DNA from: Gammaproteobacteria bacterium
GTDB taxonomy: Bacteria > Pseudomonadota > Gammaproteobacteria > Nitrosococcales > Methylophagaceae
DNA length: 50,301 bases
Reading direction: 5' to 3'
Assembly: GCA_014859375.1 (NCBI GenBank)
Contig: JACUUH010000013.1
Span: 1 to 50,301, forward strand
Part shown: piece after piece, positions 16,877 through 26,886 of the stretch
How the letters are laid out: every line of letters starts with the position of its first letter
Position numbering within the stretch: the stretch's first letter is position 1
Program-made: the position numbers and the translations under genes
The notes under the pieces: generated by a model
What the model saw: only the letters and a program-made list of their open reading frames with translations
The model's database searches: none
Told to the model about the DNA's origin: nothing

Positions 16877-17890
16877 CTAGTTAATAGAATAGATAGTGTC
16901 AAACACACCACCATCATTAAAATGCTTTTTCTGAGCTTTTTGCCAGCCGCCAAAAGTGTCATCAACTGTGAAGGTTTTCACTTTTGGGAAACGGGCAATA
17001 TCTGCTGGATCCGCGTGTTCCGGTAGGTAAGGACGGTAATAATGTTTTGCTGCTAACTTTTGTCCCACTGGCGAATACAGATAGCTCAAATAAGCCTTTG
17101 AAACCTCTACTGCATTATTTTTTTGAGCATTGCCATCAACAACCGTAACCGGTGGTTCGGCCAAAATCGACACTGAAGGCACAATAATTTCAAACTTATC
17201 TTTGCCCAGTTCATTAACGGCTAAAAATGCTTCGTTTTCCCATGAGATGAATACATCACCGATACCACGTTGAACAAATGTATTGGTCGAACCACGCGCG
17301 CCAGAATCGAGAACCGGAACATTTTTAAAGAGTTTGCTAACAAATTCTTTAGCTTTTTCTTCACTGCCATATTTTTCTTCAGCAAAGCCCCATGCCGCCA
17401 GATAATTCCAGCGTGCACCACCCGATGTTTTTGGATTAGGTGTAATCACTTCAACACCTTGTTTTACCAAATCATCCCAATCTTTGATGCCTTTTGGGTT
17501 ACCTGCTCGTACCAAAAAAACAATTGTTGAGGTATAAGGTGCACTGTTATTAGCCAAACGAGATTGCCAATCCGCTGGAATTTTGCCGGTTTTTTCACCA
17601 ATAGCATCAATGTCATAAGCAAGTGCCAGGGTCACAACGTCAGCTTCCAAGCCATCGATGACTGCTCTCGCTTGTTTGCCAGCACCACCATGTGATTGCT
17701 TAATCGTGACGTTATCGCCTGTTTTTTGTTTCCAGTGTTTAGCAAAAATCGGGTTGTATTCCTGATAAAGCTCACGGGTTGGGTCATAAGATACATTGAG
17801 GATCTCAATGTCTTTCGCCAGCGTATTAGCTGAAGCAATAGCTAGACTTAATGCCAAAGGCAAGGTCTTTAATATAGTTTTTAATTTCAT
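16877..17890 (-). CDS. sbp: Periplasmic sulfate-binding protein (Sbp family)
   Basis: This 337-residue secreted solute-binding protein has a signal peptide ending near 'ASANTLAKD'. Family signatures are '[12 protein letters not shown]', '[13 protein letters not shown]', '[14 protein letters not shown]', '[16 protein letters not shown]' and '[27 protein letters not shown]'. It would hand sulfate or thiosulfate to a CysTWA transporter, but no permease or ATPase gene is in the window. ATG 17890 is preferred over the in-frame start at 17911 because AAGGAAA precedes it at good spacing and the signal peptide then starts normally. The neighbours are a phosphate-type porin upstream and a TOBE protein downstream on the same strand. 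Confidence 0.92.
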   Translation of the reverse strand: MKLKTILKTLPLALSLAIASANTLAKDIEILNVSYDPTRELYQEYNPIFAKHWKQKTGDNVTIKQSHGGAGKQARAVIDGLEADVVTLALAYDIDAIGEKTGKIPADWQSRLANNSAPYTSTIVFLVRAGNPKGIKDWDDLVKQGVEVITPNPKTSGGARWNYLAAWGFAEEKYGSEEKAKEFVSKLFKNVPVLDSGARGSTNTFVQRGIGDVFISWENEAFLAVNELGKDKFEIIVPSVSILAEPPVTVVDGNAQKNNAVEVSKAYLSYLYSPVGQKLAAKHYYRPYLPEHADPADIARFPKVKTFTVDDTFGGWQKAQKKHFNDGGVFDTIYSIN

Positions 17891-17931
17891 GATATTTCCT
17901 TTATTAAGCAATAGATTTGCAAAAATTATGT

Positions 17932-19311
17932 TTAAAAATCGATTTGAGCACGGGCAGCGAAAATATCGCCATCCTTACCGTCCAATGCGTTACCTGGACG
18001 ATCGATATCCAGTACCTTGATGTAGTTAGCAGCAAAACGGACGTTATTAGTTGCATACCAGTTGACACCGAAAGTCGCGTTATCCAGCTCACCACCGATA
18101 ATGTCGCCATCAGTCAGATCAGCCGTGCTGTAACGTGCTGCCACTTCCCATGCACCATAACCGCCCTTGCCCACAGCTTTTTTGACTTTGATGCGATCGA
18201 AGATGCCATTTTTGTAAGTGCGTGATTCGCCGGTCAGGAAGTAACTGGCATAGGCATACCAGCCATCAAAGTCTAGGTCTTGTCCCTGATCGCGTTCGAT
18301 TTCAGTGGTGATATATTCAGCCTGTAATGACAAAGGTCCATAAACACCCGCCAATTCCACACCGTAGGAACGTTGTTCATCGATATTTCTAATCTTGTTG
18401 CCAATTTTATCAGTACCAGTATCAATCAGCCTGGCGCCATCAACACCGACTTCTGGACGTGCGCGAAGTCGAATGCTGCTATCAGTATCACCAGCCCAGT
18501 TCTGACGTGCTGCCAGACCGATATGGAGCAAGCCATTATCTGACTTGAATGGGGTTGCAGTGACGCGGCCGATTAAGTTCCAGCCTTCATCAGTGCTAGT
18601 GCTGTCATTTTTCTCATTTTCTTCTGCCGGACCACCAAAACCACCCACGGCAAAGGTCCAGTTATCGCCTTTGGTGTCAAAGCCGATACCGATACGTCTG
18701 TCTGGGGTGAATACATGATTGAGGCCACGTTCAAGGAAAGTCGAATGCAAACTGCTGGTCAAATGCTCAAGTCCAAACGGTGTCTTGAATTGACCGACGG
18801 TGATATTGCCGGCATCTAAACCGGTATATTTGATATAGGCATCACGAATACCACGTGTTGAGGTACTGCCATTTGGCCGAGCAAAGTCATACTGGAAACG
18901 ATAAGCCCAGTCTTTATAGACCTGACCACGCAGATCAAGAAAGATCCGTCTGAAATCAGTGCCGTCGCCACTTGGAATATCGCCATCATAAAAAGCGGCA
19001 TCAGCCTGCAGGCGGCCACCTACTTGAGCGACAAAATCACCATCGGCTGATTCAAATTTAAGACTACGGCCATTGGTTTTAGCAATAACTGCATCTTTGG
19101 TTGCTGCTTTTGTTGTTTTTATCTCTTGTTGCTGTTGGTTTAATTGTGCGTTTTGCTCATCTAACTTTTTGAGCAGAAGGTTAACCTGCTGTTCCAGCTT
19201 TTCGATACGCGCATCAGCATCATTGTTAGCAGCCTGCGCCGCCAAAGGCGACAAGCTTATAAAGCCTGCCAACAGTAAATGCTGTGTTAAAGGTTTGAGT
19301 TTGAATGACAC
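17932..19311 (-). CDS. Phosphate-selective porin O/P family outer-membrane protein
   Basis: This 459-residue protein has a signal peptide (cleavage near 'AAQAANND') and a coiled coil at about 32-70 ('[20 protein letters not shown]'). A beta-barrel follows, ending in Phe ('ARAQIDF'), as expected for outer-membrane insertion. '[25 protein letters not shown]' and '[15 protein letters not shown]' are OprP/OprO family features. Such porins pass anions; with a sulfate-binding protein 41 bp downstream, sulfate rather than phosphate may be the cargo here (inference). The start is GTG 19311 with AGGAG 7 nt ahead. The upstream gap 19312-19619 must hold the promoter. Confidence 0.9.
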   Translation of the reverse strand: MSFKLKPLTQHLLLAGFISLSPLAAQAANNDADARIEKLEQQVNLLLKKLDEQNAQLNQQQQEIKTTKAATKDAVIAKTNGRSLKFESADGDFVAQVGGRLQADAAFYDGDIPSGDGTDFRRIFLDLRGQVYKDWAYRFQYDFARPNGSTSTRGIRDAYIKYTGLDAGNITVGQFKTPFGLEHLTSSLHSTFLERGLNHVFTPDRRIGIGFDTKGDNWTFAVGGFGGPAEENEKNDSTSTDEGWNLIGRVTATPFKSDNGLLHIGLAARQNWAGDTDSSIRLRARPEVGVDGARLIDTGTDKIGNKIRNIDEQRSYGVELAGVYGPLSLQAEYITTEIERDQGQDLDFDGWYAYASYFLTGESRTYKNGIFDRIKVKKAVGKGGYGAWEVAARYSTADLTDGDIIGGELDNATFGVNWYATNNVRFAANYIKVLDIDRPGNALDGKDGDIFAARAQIDF

Positions 19312-19619
19312 CGTCTATCTCCTGTAGTTTTGAAGTGCAGGCAGATAGTAGGATTATGGGGTTATAAACCAAACCAATTAAAAACGGATTGTTTATTCAA
19401 TATCGTGTTAAACAAGCCAGCTCAAGTCTTTCAAGCAAATTTCCGGTGTGTAGAATTTTGTTTTAGCGGTTTATTTTTGTGTCATCGCCTGATTATTATC
19501 CGCATGGCTGAGTCAATGATCTGTTTAAAATACGGCTTAAGTTCTATCAATAGGCAGTGTCAGAAATGCGCTTTATTCATAAGGTGCGGGTCAAACTATC
19601 CAATAAAACCAAGATCACC
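19312..19619. other. Intergenic region upstream of the porin gene, no gene seen
   Basis: This 308-bp gap separates the porin start from the stop of the acyltransferase gene, both on the minus strand. It must carry the porin promoter and the end of the acyltransferase transcript. It is A/T-rich, with a possible minus-strand -10 TATAAC near 19362-19367. I see no convincing -35, hairpin terminator or small gene. Confidence 0.4.
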
Positions 19620-21335
19620 TTAACCCGTCAAATAGCGCTTGCGTTTTGATGCCTTAAGTAAACTCAAATCGACAATTACCAAGCCATCAATACAATTTGC
19701 AAAGTTAGCGTCGATGTTAAAATCAACAAATTTAACACCACCTTGTTCACATAAATCAGCATACTGTTTATACAAGGTAGGCACCGTGACATTCATATGA
19801 GTTAATTGCATACGTAATGCCTTGAAATCAGCCTCATAATCTAAACCGGTCACCGTCAGCCTAACCTGATAGTGTTGATCGTCAGTTAATCTATAGGGCA
19901 TACGTGCACTAGCCAGTTGCCGATCATCATTAAAATAATGCTGATAAAAGCTGACTAATAGCGCTTTAGCGCGCTCTGGATAATTATTACTTAAACTGAC
20001 TGGGCCAAATAAATAACGTATATCTGGATAGTGCTTTAAGTAAGCACCGATACCGTACCACAGATAATCAAGACTGCGCATACCCCAATATTTTGGACTG
20101 ACAAAACTACGTCCTAACTCTATGCCTTGCTCAAAAATCGGTACCATTTTATCTGGGTTGTACTCAAATAATTCCTGGCTATAAATACCGCGACTATCCG
20201 TCTTTTCAATCAGTCGTTTTACCTCTGCCAACCGATAGGCTCCTGCAATTTCCAGCTCCTGATCATCCCACAAAATCAAATGGCGATAATCACGATCGTA
20301 GCGATCTAGATCACGTTTTTTACCCGTACCTTCGCCCACTTGCCTAAACGTAAATTCACGTAGACGGCCGATTTCATGCATAACCGCTGAATCTGGTCGG
20401 TAATCAAACAAATAGATTTTTTTACCATCACTGGTTTCACCAAGTAACTGGGCTTGTTGCAATTCTTTTTTTATCGCTCGCCGATCTTGTGGATGCACGA
20501 TAGTTTGTTCTGTTAGAAATAATGACGATTTACCTTTAGCAATCCGATAGAGATGGCGGCGAATAAGCTTGGTTTTTTGCTTTTTAGCAAGAGCAAGAGA
20601 AGCAATAGCTTGATAGGGAATAGCCTCGCCTACTTTCATTGTGATTGTTTTAGATCTTTTATTAAATATTTCATGTGCTAACAGCATACCCGCTAAAGGC
20701 TTGTAGACCATTGAGCTGCTGTAAAATAAAGGTGAATTTCTCGCATTGACATAGATAGGTAAAATGGGAGAGTTGGTTTTTTTAGCAAAACTTAAAAATC
20801 CATTTGTCCACTTGCCATCACGCACACCATTAGGACGAATTCGTGATACTTCACCCGCTGGAAATACAATCACTGCTTCGTCATTATTCAAGCAGTCAAT
20901 AATTCTGGCAACACTGCTTTTTTGCGTTGTTTTATTTAAATTATCTACTGGTAGCAGTAACGCTTCGACCGCTTTGAAGTTCATCAACATATCATTGACG
21001 ACAATCCTGACATCGCGACGAATTTCACCGACCAATTTTAATAAAGCAAGACCATCTAATGCGCCAAGTGGATGATTGGCAACAATAACAACGCGACCTG
21101 TTGCCGGAATATTTTTACGGTCACGATCAGCGATAGCGTAACTGAAATTAAAATGTTCAAGCACTTGCTCCACAAAGTCAAAGCCTTGCAGATCTTGATG
21201 AGTATCGAGGAAATGATTAACTTCTTGCTCATGAGAAAGCTTACGTAATAAACTGATTGTCGGTTTTTTTATCCAAGGACTTTTGCTTTCAAAACCGGGA
21301 AATTTTTGGTGAATTGCATCTTCGATAGTTAGCAT
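19620..21335 (-). CDS. olsF: OlsF-like bifunctional acyltransferase (ornithine/aminolipid synthesis)
   Basis: This 571-residue fusion has an N-terminal PlsC/OlsA-type O-acyltransferase (HX4D in 'VANHPLGALDG' near residue 87; 'VFPAGEVSR' near 157). The C-terminal half is an OlsB/GNAT-like N-acyltransferase ('MHEIGRLREFTFRQVGEGTG', 'DRYDRDYRHLILWD', 'ELGRSFVSPKYWGMRSLDYLW'). This order matches OlsF, which makes ornithine lipids from ornithine in one protein, a phosphate-free membrane lipid strategy. The start ATG 21335 opens on MLTIEDAI, typical of these proteins. It stands alone, with 148 bp upstream and 308 bp downstream. The exact amine substrate (ornithine, glutamine, lysine) cannot be read from sequence. 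Confidence 0.82.
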   Translation of the reverse strand: MLTIEDAIHQKFPGFESKSPWIKKPTISLLRKLSHEQEVNHFLDTHQDLQGFDFVEQVLEHFNFSYAIADRDRKNIPATGRVVIVANHPLGALDGLALLKLVGEIRRDVRIVVNDMLMNFKAVEALLLPVDNLNKTTQKSSVARIIDCLNNDEAVIVFPAGEVSRIRPNGVRDGKWTNGFLSFAKKTNSPILPIYVNARNSPLFYSSSMVYKPLAGMLLAHEIFNKRSKTITMKVGEAIPYQAIASLALAKKQKTKLIRRHLYRIAKGKSSLFLTEQTIVHPQDRRAIKKELQQAQLLGETSDGKKIYLFDYRPDSAVMHEIGRLREFTFRQVGEGTGKKRDLDRYDRDYRHLILWDDQELEIAGAYRLAEVKRLIEKTDSRGIYSQELFEYNPDKMVPIFEQGIELGRSFVSPKYWGMRSLDYLWYGIGAYLKHYPDIRYLFGPVSLSNNYPERAKALLVSFYQHYFNDDRQLASARMPYRLTDDQHYQVRLTVTGLDYEADFKALRMQLTHMNVTVPTLYKQYADLCEQGGVKFVDFNIDANFANCIDGLVIVDLSLLKASKRKRYLTG

Positions 21336-21483
21336 TTCAGATCTCTATTTTGACGTATTCCATCAAATAATAGAGATTATCCATGACAAACGAATAACAG
21401 TTTGATGACTGTTTTGTGACTACATTTGAGTTGACTAGTAGAGGCTAGAAGTACCGATAAAATCAACCACTCTATTTGGCTAG

Positions 21484-22002
21484 CTATTTATGCTCTTCTG
21501 CATGAGTTAGGTAAAGTGTCACGCCAATCAAAGCAATACCACCAGCTAGTGCTAATAACTCCAGCGCACCGTGAAAGTCCATACTAATGGCATGTTCAAA
21601 GAAATTAACAATTAAGATCATGATCACAACACGACCTAAGCGTGTTTTAAGATCATCAAGACTATTAATTGCCAATACAGATGATTGCATATCTGATTGT
21701 TCCGCTTGTCCAATTTTGCTAATAAACAATTCGTATAAACCTAATGCAAAAATCAATAAAACCGTAGCTAGTAAATAACCATCAATCACCTCTACCACAT
21801 GCGTCACAGTTTCCGCACGAAAGACCTTACGAGCTTCACCAATCAGATCGGGAGAAAGGTACTCACCCAAATGTGAGATCAGGAAATAAGCATCTACCGT
21901 TGCCATATAAAACATGGCAAATGACGTTGCCAAGCTGACTAATACCGAAACGACCACAACAAAGCGGCTGTTCCACAACATACTTTCGAACAGTCTTTCC
22001 AT
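21484..22002 (-). CDS. yqhA: YqhA/UPF0114 family membrane protein
   Basis: This 172-residue inner-membrane protein has helices near 14-34, 75-95, 122-141 and 147-165. The UPF0114 pattern is visible: 'ESMLWNSRFVVV' at the start, 'VIDGYLLATVLLIFALGLYELF', then 'DLKTRLGRVVIMILIVNFFEHA'. The function is unknown. It lies 27 bp downstream of panD on the same strand, so it may be the tail of the pantothenate transcript, although nothing in the sequence ties it to that pathway. Confidence 0.87.
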   Translation of the reverse strand: MERLFESMLWNSRFVVVVSVLVSLATSFAMFYMATVDAYFLISHLGEYLSPDLIGEARKVFRAETVTHVVEVIDGYLLATVLLIFALGLYELFISKIGQAEQSDMQSSVLAINSLDDLKTRLGRVVIMILIVNFFEHAISMDFHGALELLALAGGIALIGVTLYLTHAEEHK

Positions 22003-22028
22003 TATTGAACTCTGTGAATGCTTATTAA

Positions 22029-22409
22029 TTAAGCAGCTTGAACAGGAATTGAATGACGCATAGTGATGATGTCGTTGTGCTCATTCAAATAAACCAGGGT
22101 TGGTTTGAATTCGGCAACCGCACTTTCATCCATCGTGCCATAAGCACAAATAATGATGCGATCACCTGGGTTTGCTTTATGAGCTGCTGCACCATTGACT
22201 GAAATGATTTTTGATCCTGCTTCAGCACGAATTGCATATGTCGTAAAGCGTTCACCATTAGCGACATTGTAAATCTGAATTTGTTCGTATTCATGAATAC
22301 CCGCAGCTTCTAACAATGTACTATCAATAGCACAAGAGCCTTCATACTCAAGTTCAGAATGGGTAACACAAGCACGGTGTAATTTGGTTTTTAATAAGGT
22401 CAGTTGCAT
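22029..22409 (-). CDS. panD: Aspartate 1-decarboxylase
   Basis: This 126-residue pyruvoyl enzyme makes beta-alanine from aspartate for pantothenate. Self-cleavage site Gly24-Ser25 in 'YEGSCAID' produces the pyruvoyl group; Lys9 and 'NGAAAH' (near 72) are also conserved. ATG 22409 is chosen over TTG 22418 because it puts the cleavage at the standard 24/25 position. It lies 51 bp after panC in the same direction. The regulatory partner PanM/PanZ, known in enterics, is not in the window. Confidence 0.95.
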   Translation of the reverse strand: MQLTLLKTKLHRACVTHSELEYEGSCAIDSTLLEAAGIHEYEQIQIYNVANGERFTTYAIRAEAGSKIISVNGAAAHKANPGDRIIICAYGTMDESAVAEFKPTLVYLNEHNDIITMRHSIPVQAA

Positions 22410-22460
22410 GTCCGACAATCACTAGTTATCTAATGCGACATTATCCCTTTTTAAGCGTAC

Positions 22461-23312
22461 TCAAGCAAGATTACAAGCGATATTATCAATTAAACGTGCT
22501 TTGCCTAAACGTGCTGCAGCTAAAATGCGTAAGGCTTTATCACCTGAAGTTGCTTGTGCTAAGGTATCCGCTTGGCGGATATCAACATAGTCTGGCTCAA
22601 AGCCCAATCGTGTTAATTCAGATAGTGCAACAGATTGAATTTGTTCAAAATTATCATCACCTTGTTGCAGTTTTTGTTCAATAGATACTAGTGTTTGATA
22701 CAATCCAGCCGCTTGCTGGTGCTGTTGCTGGGTTAAATACTGATTGCGCGAACTCATTGCTAGGCCATTATCTTCACGATAAGTAGCCACACCAACGATA
22801 TCTATCGGTATATTTAAATCTTGAACCAGTTTTTTTATCACTAATAACTGCTGGTAATCTTTTTCGCCAAATACAGCAAAATCAGCTTGTACCATGTTGA
22901 ATAACTTGGTCACTACAGTAGCGACACCATCAAAGTGACCTACGCGGTTTTTACCACACAATTTGTCATCACTGCCTGGGACAGATACGGTAGTTTGATT
23001 ATCCATTCCTTCGGGATACATGACATCAGCTGATGGCGTAAAAACAAGATCGCAGTCTATTGTTGTTAATTGTTCAATATCGTGTTGGATAGTTCGTGGA
23101 TACGCTGATAAATCAGATTTATCGTCAAACTGTAACGGGTTGACAAAAATACTGACTACAACCTTATCTGCATACTCTTTCGCTTTGGCAACAAGGGATA
23201 AATGGCCTTGATGCAGGTTTCCCATGGTAGGAACAACTGCAATAGTGTGATCGGCACGACGCCATGCTTTAATTTGTGCTTTCAGTGCACTGACTGTTTC
23301 AACTATTTGCAC
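22461..23312 (-). CDS. panC: Pantothenate synthetase
   Basis: This 283-residue enzyme joins pantoate and beta-alanine using ATP. The ATP-binding 'PTMGNLHQGHLSLV' motif (HxGH near residue 34), 'VSIFVNPLQF' and 'FGEKDYQQLLVIKKLV' are clear, as is the 'AMSSRNQYL' (KMSKS-like) loop near 185. The start codon is GTG 23312, whose G overlaps the last base of the panB TAG (TAGTG), so the two genes are translationally coupled. The product and length are standard for the family. Confidence 0.96.
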   Translation of the reverse strand: MQIVETVSALKAQIKAWRRADHTIAVVPTMGNLHQGHLSLVAKAKEYADKVVVSIFVNPLQFDDKSDLSAYPRTIQHDIEQLTTIDCDLVFTPSADVMYPEGMDNQTTVSVPGSDDKLCGKNRVGHFDGVATVVTKLFNMVQADFAVFGEKDYQQLLVIKKLVQDLNIPIDIVGVATYREDNGLAMSSRNQYLTQQQHQQAAGLYQTLVSIEQKLQQGDDNFEQIQSVALSELTRLGFEPDYVDIRQADTLAQATSGDKALRILAAARLGKARLIDNIACNLA

Positions 23313-24106
23313 TAGAAATGATGCTCTTGTCTTGGGAATTCAAGCGATTTTACAGCGTGAACATAGTTGGCAATAGCGGCTGGAATCGCGCCAGTATCAG
23401 CTAAAAAATCATGCGTAAATCGTGGACGTTTACCTGGTGTCAGTCCTAACATGTCATAAAGTACCAACACCTGTCCGTCGACATCACTGCCGGCACCTAT
23501 ACCAATAACGGCCATATCAACTTCACTGGTAATACGTTTAGCTAAACTTGCGGGCACACACTCAAGCACAACCATATCTGCTCCAGCTTCTTGTAAAATC
23601 AAGGCATCGTTTACAAGTTGATCAGCTGTATCTTGATCACGACCCTGAACTTTGTAACCACCCAAACGATGCACGGATTGTGGTAATAAACCTAAATGTG
23701 CACACACAGGGATACCACGATCAGTTAATTGCTTTACAGTGTCGGCAACCACTGCCCCACCCTCAAGCTTAACCATATGAGCACCACCTTCCGCCATCAA
23801 TCGCGCTGCATTTTTAATAGCTTGTTCTGAATTGGCGTAACTCATAAATGGCATATCAGCGATAACAAATACTGATTCGGTGCCTCTGACCACGTTTTGG
23901 GTGTGATAAATCATGTCATCAACAGTAACGGGTAATGTGCTTTCTTGCCCCTGAATCACCATACCTAAAGAGTCACCGACTAATATGACATCAACACCAG
24001 CTTGTTCTAAAACATGCGCAAAACTAGCATCATAGGCAGTGAGCACAGCAATCTTGGTTTGCTCGGTTTTCATCTTGCGAAGATGGCTTAAATTTAACCG
24101 ACTCAT
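23312..24106 (-). CDS. panB: 3-methyl-2-oxobutanoate hydroxymethyltransferase
   Basis: This 264-residue enzyme transfers a hydroxymethyl group from methylene-THF to ketoisovalerate, the first committed step to pantoate. 'TAYDASFA', 'ILVGDSLGMVIQGQESTLPVT' (metal Asp), 'DMPFMSY', 'VKLEGG' and 'AHLGLLPQSVHRLGGYKVQGR' are family signatures. It overlaps the upstream kinase stop by one base (TAATG) and the panC start by one base. The operon supplies two of the three pan steps seen here; the pantoate reductase PanE is not in the window. Confidence 0.96.
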   Translation of the reverse strand: MSRLNLSHLRKMKTEQTKIAVLTAYDASFAHVLEQAGVDVILVGDSLGMVIQGQESTLPVTVDDMIYHTQNVVRGTESVFVIADMPFMSYANSEQAIKNAARLMAEGGAHMVKLEGGAVVADTVKQLTDRGIPVCAHLGLLPQSVHRLGGYKVQGRDQDTADQLVNDALILQEAGADMVVLECVPASLAKRITSEVDMAVIGIGAGSDVDGQVLVLYDMLGLTPGKRPRFTHDFLADTGAIPAAIANYVHAVKSLEFPRQEHHF

Positions 24107-24771
24107 TATTTTTTCTCTTTAACAGCTAATGGATTGTAGTATTGGCGACCGCTATGCAAACTACTGATTTGTGATAACAAATTTTGGTAATCTTGTTCAC
24201 TGTTAACCAGATCAATTTGTTCGGCATTGACAATTAATAATGGCGATTGATCGTAATAGTGGAAGAAATCAGCATAACTATCAGTTAAGCGTTTTAAGTA
24301 AGCATCTTCAATACGTTGCTCATAACCAATACCACGCTGCGATACTCGAGTTTTCAATACCGATAACGGTGCTTGCAAATAGATGACAAGATCTGGTTTG
24401 CGATGTTGCATCGTAAGATTGTCGTAGACCATGTTATATAGGGCAAGCTCATCATCATCTAAGGTGATTTGAGCAAATAAACGATCTTTTTCAACCATAA
24501 AATCGGCAACCCGAAGTTCATTAAAAAAATCATCTTGTTCTAAGGTTTTGCTTAATTTGACCCGTTGCATCAAGAAACTAAGCTGTGTCGGCAATGCCGA
24601 TTGCTCTGGATGCAGATAGAATTTTTCAAGAAAAGGATTGTTTTCCGGTTCTTCCAGCAAAATACTGCCCGATAAACTGTCTGCCAATCGTTTCACCAGA
24701 TGTGTTTTACCAACACCGATAGGACCTTCAACAACAATATAGCGATATGGTAATTTAAAATTCATACTCAA
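24106..24771 (-). CDS. Deoxynucleoside kinase (dGK/dAK type)
   Basis: This 221-residue nucleoside kinase has P-loop 'GPIGVGKTHL' near residue 16, 'EEPENNPFLEKFY' (substrate Glu) near 40, 'DFMVEKDRLFA' near 109, and a 'RVSQRGIGYEQRI' lid near 165. It phosphorylates deoxynucleosides with ATP as donor in salvage. It overlaps folK by 4 nt (ATGA) upstream and panB by 1 nt downstream, and sits in the pcnB-folK-kinase-panBC arrangement common in gammaproteobacteria. Which deoxynucleoside is preferred cannot be told from the motifs. Confidence 0.88.
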   Translation of the reverse strand: MSMNFKLPYRYIVVEGPIGVGKTHLVKRLADSLSGSILLEEPENNPFLEKFYLHPEQSALPTQLSFLMQRVKLSKTLEQDDFFNELRVADFMVEKDRLFAQITLDDDELALYNMVYDNLTMQHRKPDLVIYLQAPLSVLKTRVSQRGIGYEQRIEDAYLKRLTDSYADFFHYYDQSPLLIVNAEQIDLVNSEQDYQNLLSQISSLHSGRQYYNPLAVKEKK

Positions 24772-25253
24772 TTCTTTTCCAGAAGGTGTATGCCAGCAGG
24801 CGGGCAGTTTTCTACTAATTGCCTAATATCACCTAGAATTGGAATGTCAATATCAGGCGCAATTTCAGCTAATGGATAGAGTACAAATGATCTATCTGCA
24901 ATACCTGGATGTGGTAGCTGAAGACGCTGATCATCTATCACGACATCATCATAAATTAAGATATCCAAATCGATAGTTCGTTCACCCCAATGCCGCTTTC
25001 TGACCCGACCTTGTTGTTGCTCAATGGCTTGTAAACCATCAAGTAATAGATGAGGCGACAGCTCAGTATCAATAAGCACTACCGCATTGACATAATCGGG
25101 TTGATCTTGAGGCCCCATCGGTGGACTCGAATAAAGCGATGATTGCTTTATCACCGCTGTATCAGCTAATGTATTCAGCGCATCAATAGCCCAATTTATT
25201 TGTTTTACAGGCTCAGCTAAATTGCTACCCAGGCCAATATATACCTGCATCAT
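24768..25253 (-). CDS. folK: 6-hydroxymethyl-7,8-dihydropterin pyrophosphokinase
   Basis: This 161-residue enzyme activates the pterin for folate synthesis with ATP. HPPK signatures are 'IGLGSNLAEP' at the start, 'SSLYSSPPMGPQDQPDYVNAVV' in the middle, and 'RKRHWGERTIDLDILIYDD' (the metal-binding DLD) near 92. Its ATG 25253 overlaps the pcnB TGA (ATGA), and its end overlaps the kinase start by 4 nt. The gene is of normal length and should be functional. Confidence 0.96.
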   Translation of the reverse strand: MMQVYIGLGSNLAEPVKQINWAIDALNTLADTAVIKQSSLYSSPPMGPQDQPDYVNAVVLIDTELSPHLLLDGLQAIEQQQGRVRKRHWGERTIDLDILIYDDVVIDDQRLQLPHPGIADRSFVLYPLAEIAPDIDIPILGDIRQLVENCPPAGIHLLEKN

Positions 25254-26620
25254 TCACTCTTTGCTGCGGGTTTACGCCGGCGACGGCGACGTGGTTTAGG
25301 TTTAACAGATGAATCAGCTAAGGAATTGACCATTGTTAAACGCTCTTGTTCACTCGCGACCTGAAAATCAGTCCACCATTGCGTTAATTCTGTTACTGGC
25401 TCACCCGATTCTGCCCGTAACAATAAAAAATCATAAGCGGCTCTAAATTTTGGATGCTCTAAAACACGAAAAGCGCGCTTACCAGAACGTTGCTCCAGCC
25501 GTGTTTGTAACACCCAAATATCTCGCGTTACTAAAGTAAAGCGTTTTGGCACAGCAACATTTTTTATTTGTTCAGCAATCACTTCAGCACAGGCGCGCTG
25601 TAATGCAGGGATATTAGGAATTTTATTAGCAATATAGTCTTGCCAACGTTGTCGCACAGGTTCCCAAAGTAATGCGGCAAATAAAAATGCGGGGGTGACA
25701 GGCTTATCATCATCAATTCGTTGATCGGTGTTCTCAAGCGCCTTTATCAATAAGGTTCTTGGAAAATGATCTTGTTCGGTATGTAAAACAGCATCGGTTT
25801 GTGGAAACAACTGCGGAAACACATTGTAATGACATAATAATTCATGGGTCACTGCTGCATTGCCGCTTAAATACAACTTCAACGACTCATCAAATAATCG
25901 TGCGGCGGGAATCGCTTTTAATAAATCGGCAAGTTTTGGGATCCAGCGTTCGGTTTCTTCATCCAACACAAGGCCTAATTTTCCGACAAAGCGAAGCGCC
26001 CGTAACATCCGAACCGGATCTTCACGATAACGCGTTTCAACATCACCAATTAACCTAATCTTGCCTTGTTCTAAATCAGCGATACCACCCGTGTAATCGA
26101 TAAGTGAAAAGTCACGAATATTGTAATATAAGGCATTGATCGTAAAGTCGCGGCGCCATGCATCTTGCTCTAAGGTACCAAAGACATTATCACGCGTGAT
26201 CTTGCCTTGCTCATCAACATGTTGTTCGGCCTCAGGAGGTGCTCTAAATGTCGCCACTTCAATAATATTTTTACCAAAGCCAACATGTACCAATTTAAAG
26301 CGCCGACCGATCAGACGGCTTTTTCTGAATAATTTATGGATCTGTTCCGGTGATGCATCGGTTGCAACATCAAAGTCTTTAGGCTCATGACCTAATAACA
26401 AATCACGCACACAACCACCGACTAAATACGCTTCATAGCCGGCATCTTTTAGACCATACAATACTTTTAAAGCGTGCGGGCTAATTTGTTTGCGAGAAAT
26501 TGTATGATCTGGTCTTTGAATAATTAGGGGCGCAGCACTACTCGAAGCAGTCTGTTTATCAGTGTCAGAACGTTTATGTTTATTTCTCAATTTGGAGAAG
26601 ATTTTATTTAAAGATAACAT
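25250..26620 (-). CDS. pcnB: Poly(A) polymerase I
   Basis: This 456-residue class II nucleotidyltransferase adds A tails to RNA 3' ends and so promotes decay. The head domain carries 'YLVGGCVRDLLLGHEPKDFDVAT' with catalytic DFD near residue 83; 'RRDFTINALYYN' (near 154) and 'YREDPVRMLRALRF' (near 200) follow. The Arg/Lys-rich tail 'PKPRRRRRRKPAAK' is typical of PcnB rather than tRNA nucleotidyltransferase. It is the first gene of the pcnB-folK-kinase-panBC unit. The 266-bp gap upstream (26621-26886) should hold the promoter; I see no distinct motif in it. Confidence 0.95.
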   Translation of the reverse strand: MLSLNKIFSKLRNKHKRSDTDKQTASSSAAPLIIQRPDHTISRKQISPHALKVLYGLKDAGYEAYLVGGCVRDLLLGHEPKDFDVATDASPEQIHKLFRKSRLIGRRFKLVHVGFGKNIIEVATFRAPPEAEQHVDEQGKITRDNVFGTLEQDAWRRDFTINALYYNIRDFSLIDYTGGIADLEQGKIRLIGDVETRYREDPVRMLRALRFVGKLGLVLDEETERWIPKLADLLKAIPAARLFDESLKLYLSGNAAVTHELLCHYNVFPQLFPQTDAVLHTEQDHFPRTLLIKALENTDQRIDDDKPVTPAFLFAALLWEPVRQRWQDYIANKIPNIPALQRACAEVIAEQIKNVAVPKRFTLVTRDIWVLQTRLEQRSGKRAFRVLEHPKFRAAYDFLLLRAESGEPVTELTQWWTDFQVASEQERLTMVNSLADSSVKPKPRRRRRRKPAAKSE

Positions 26621-26886
26621 TGCCGGCTATAATACCACGCTTTATTTCAAAATTAGACGTAGTTTAATTTTCATTTAATTCACGTTGTAATTGGCGTATA
26701 GATAAATTTCAGCTTGTAATAACAAGAGCGTTGCACCAAGCAGTCAGCTAACTTTTGAATACATTGCGCAAAAAATGATTAATACGCTCTTTTGATCCGA
26801 TTTACCGGTGTTTTACCCGTTATTTACTTTTCTAGGCACACTGAATTCTGTCTAAGTGATAAGTTTCGTTTAATACCAATCGTTGA

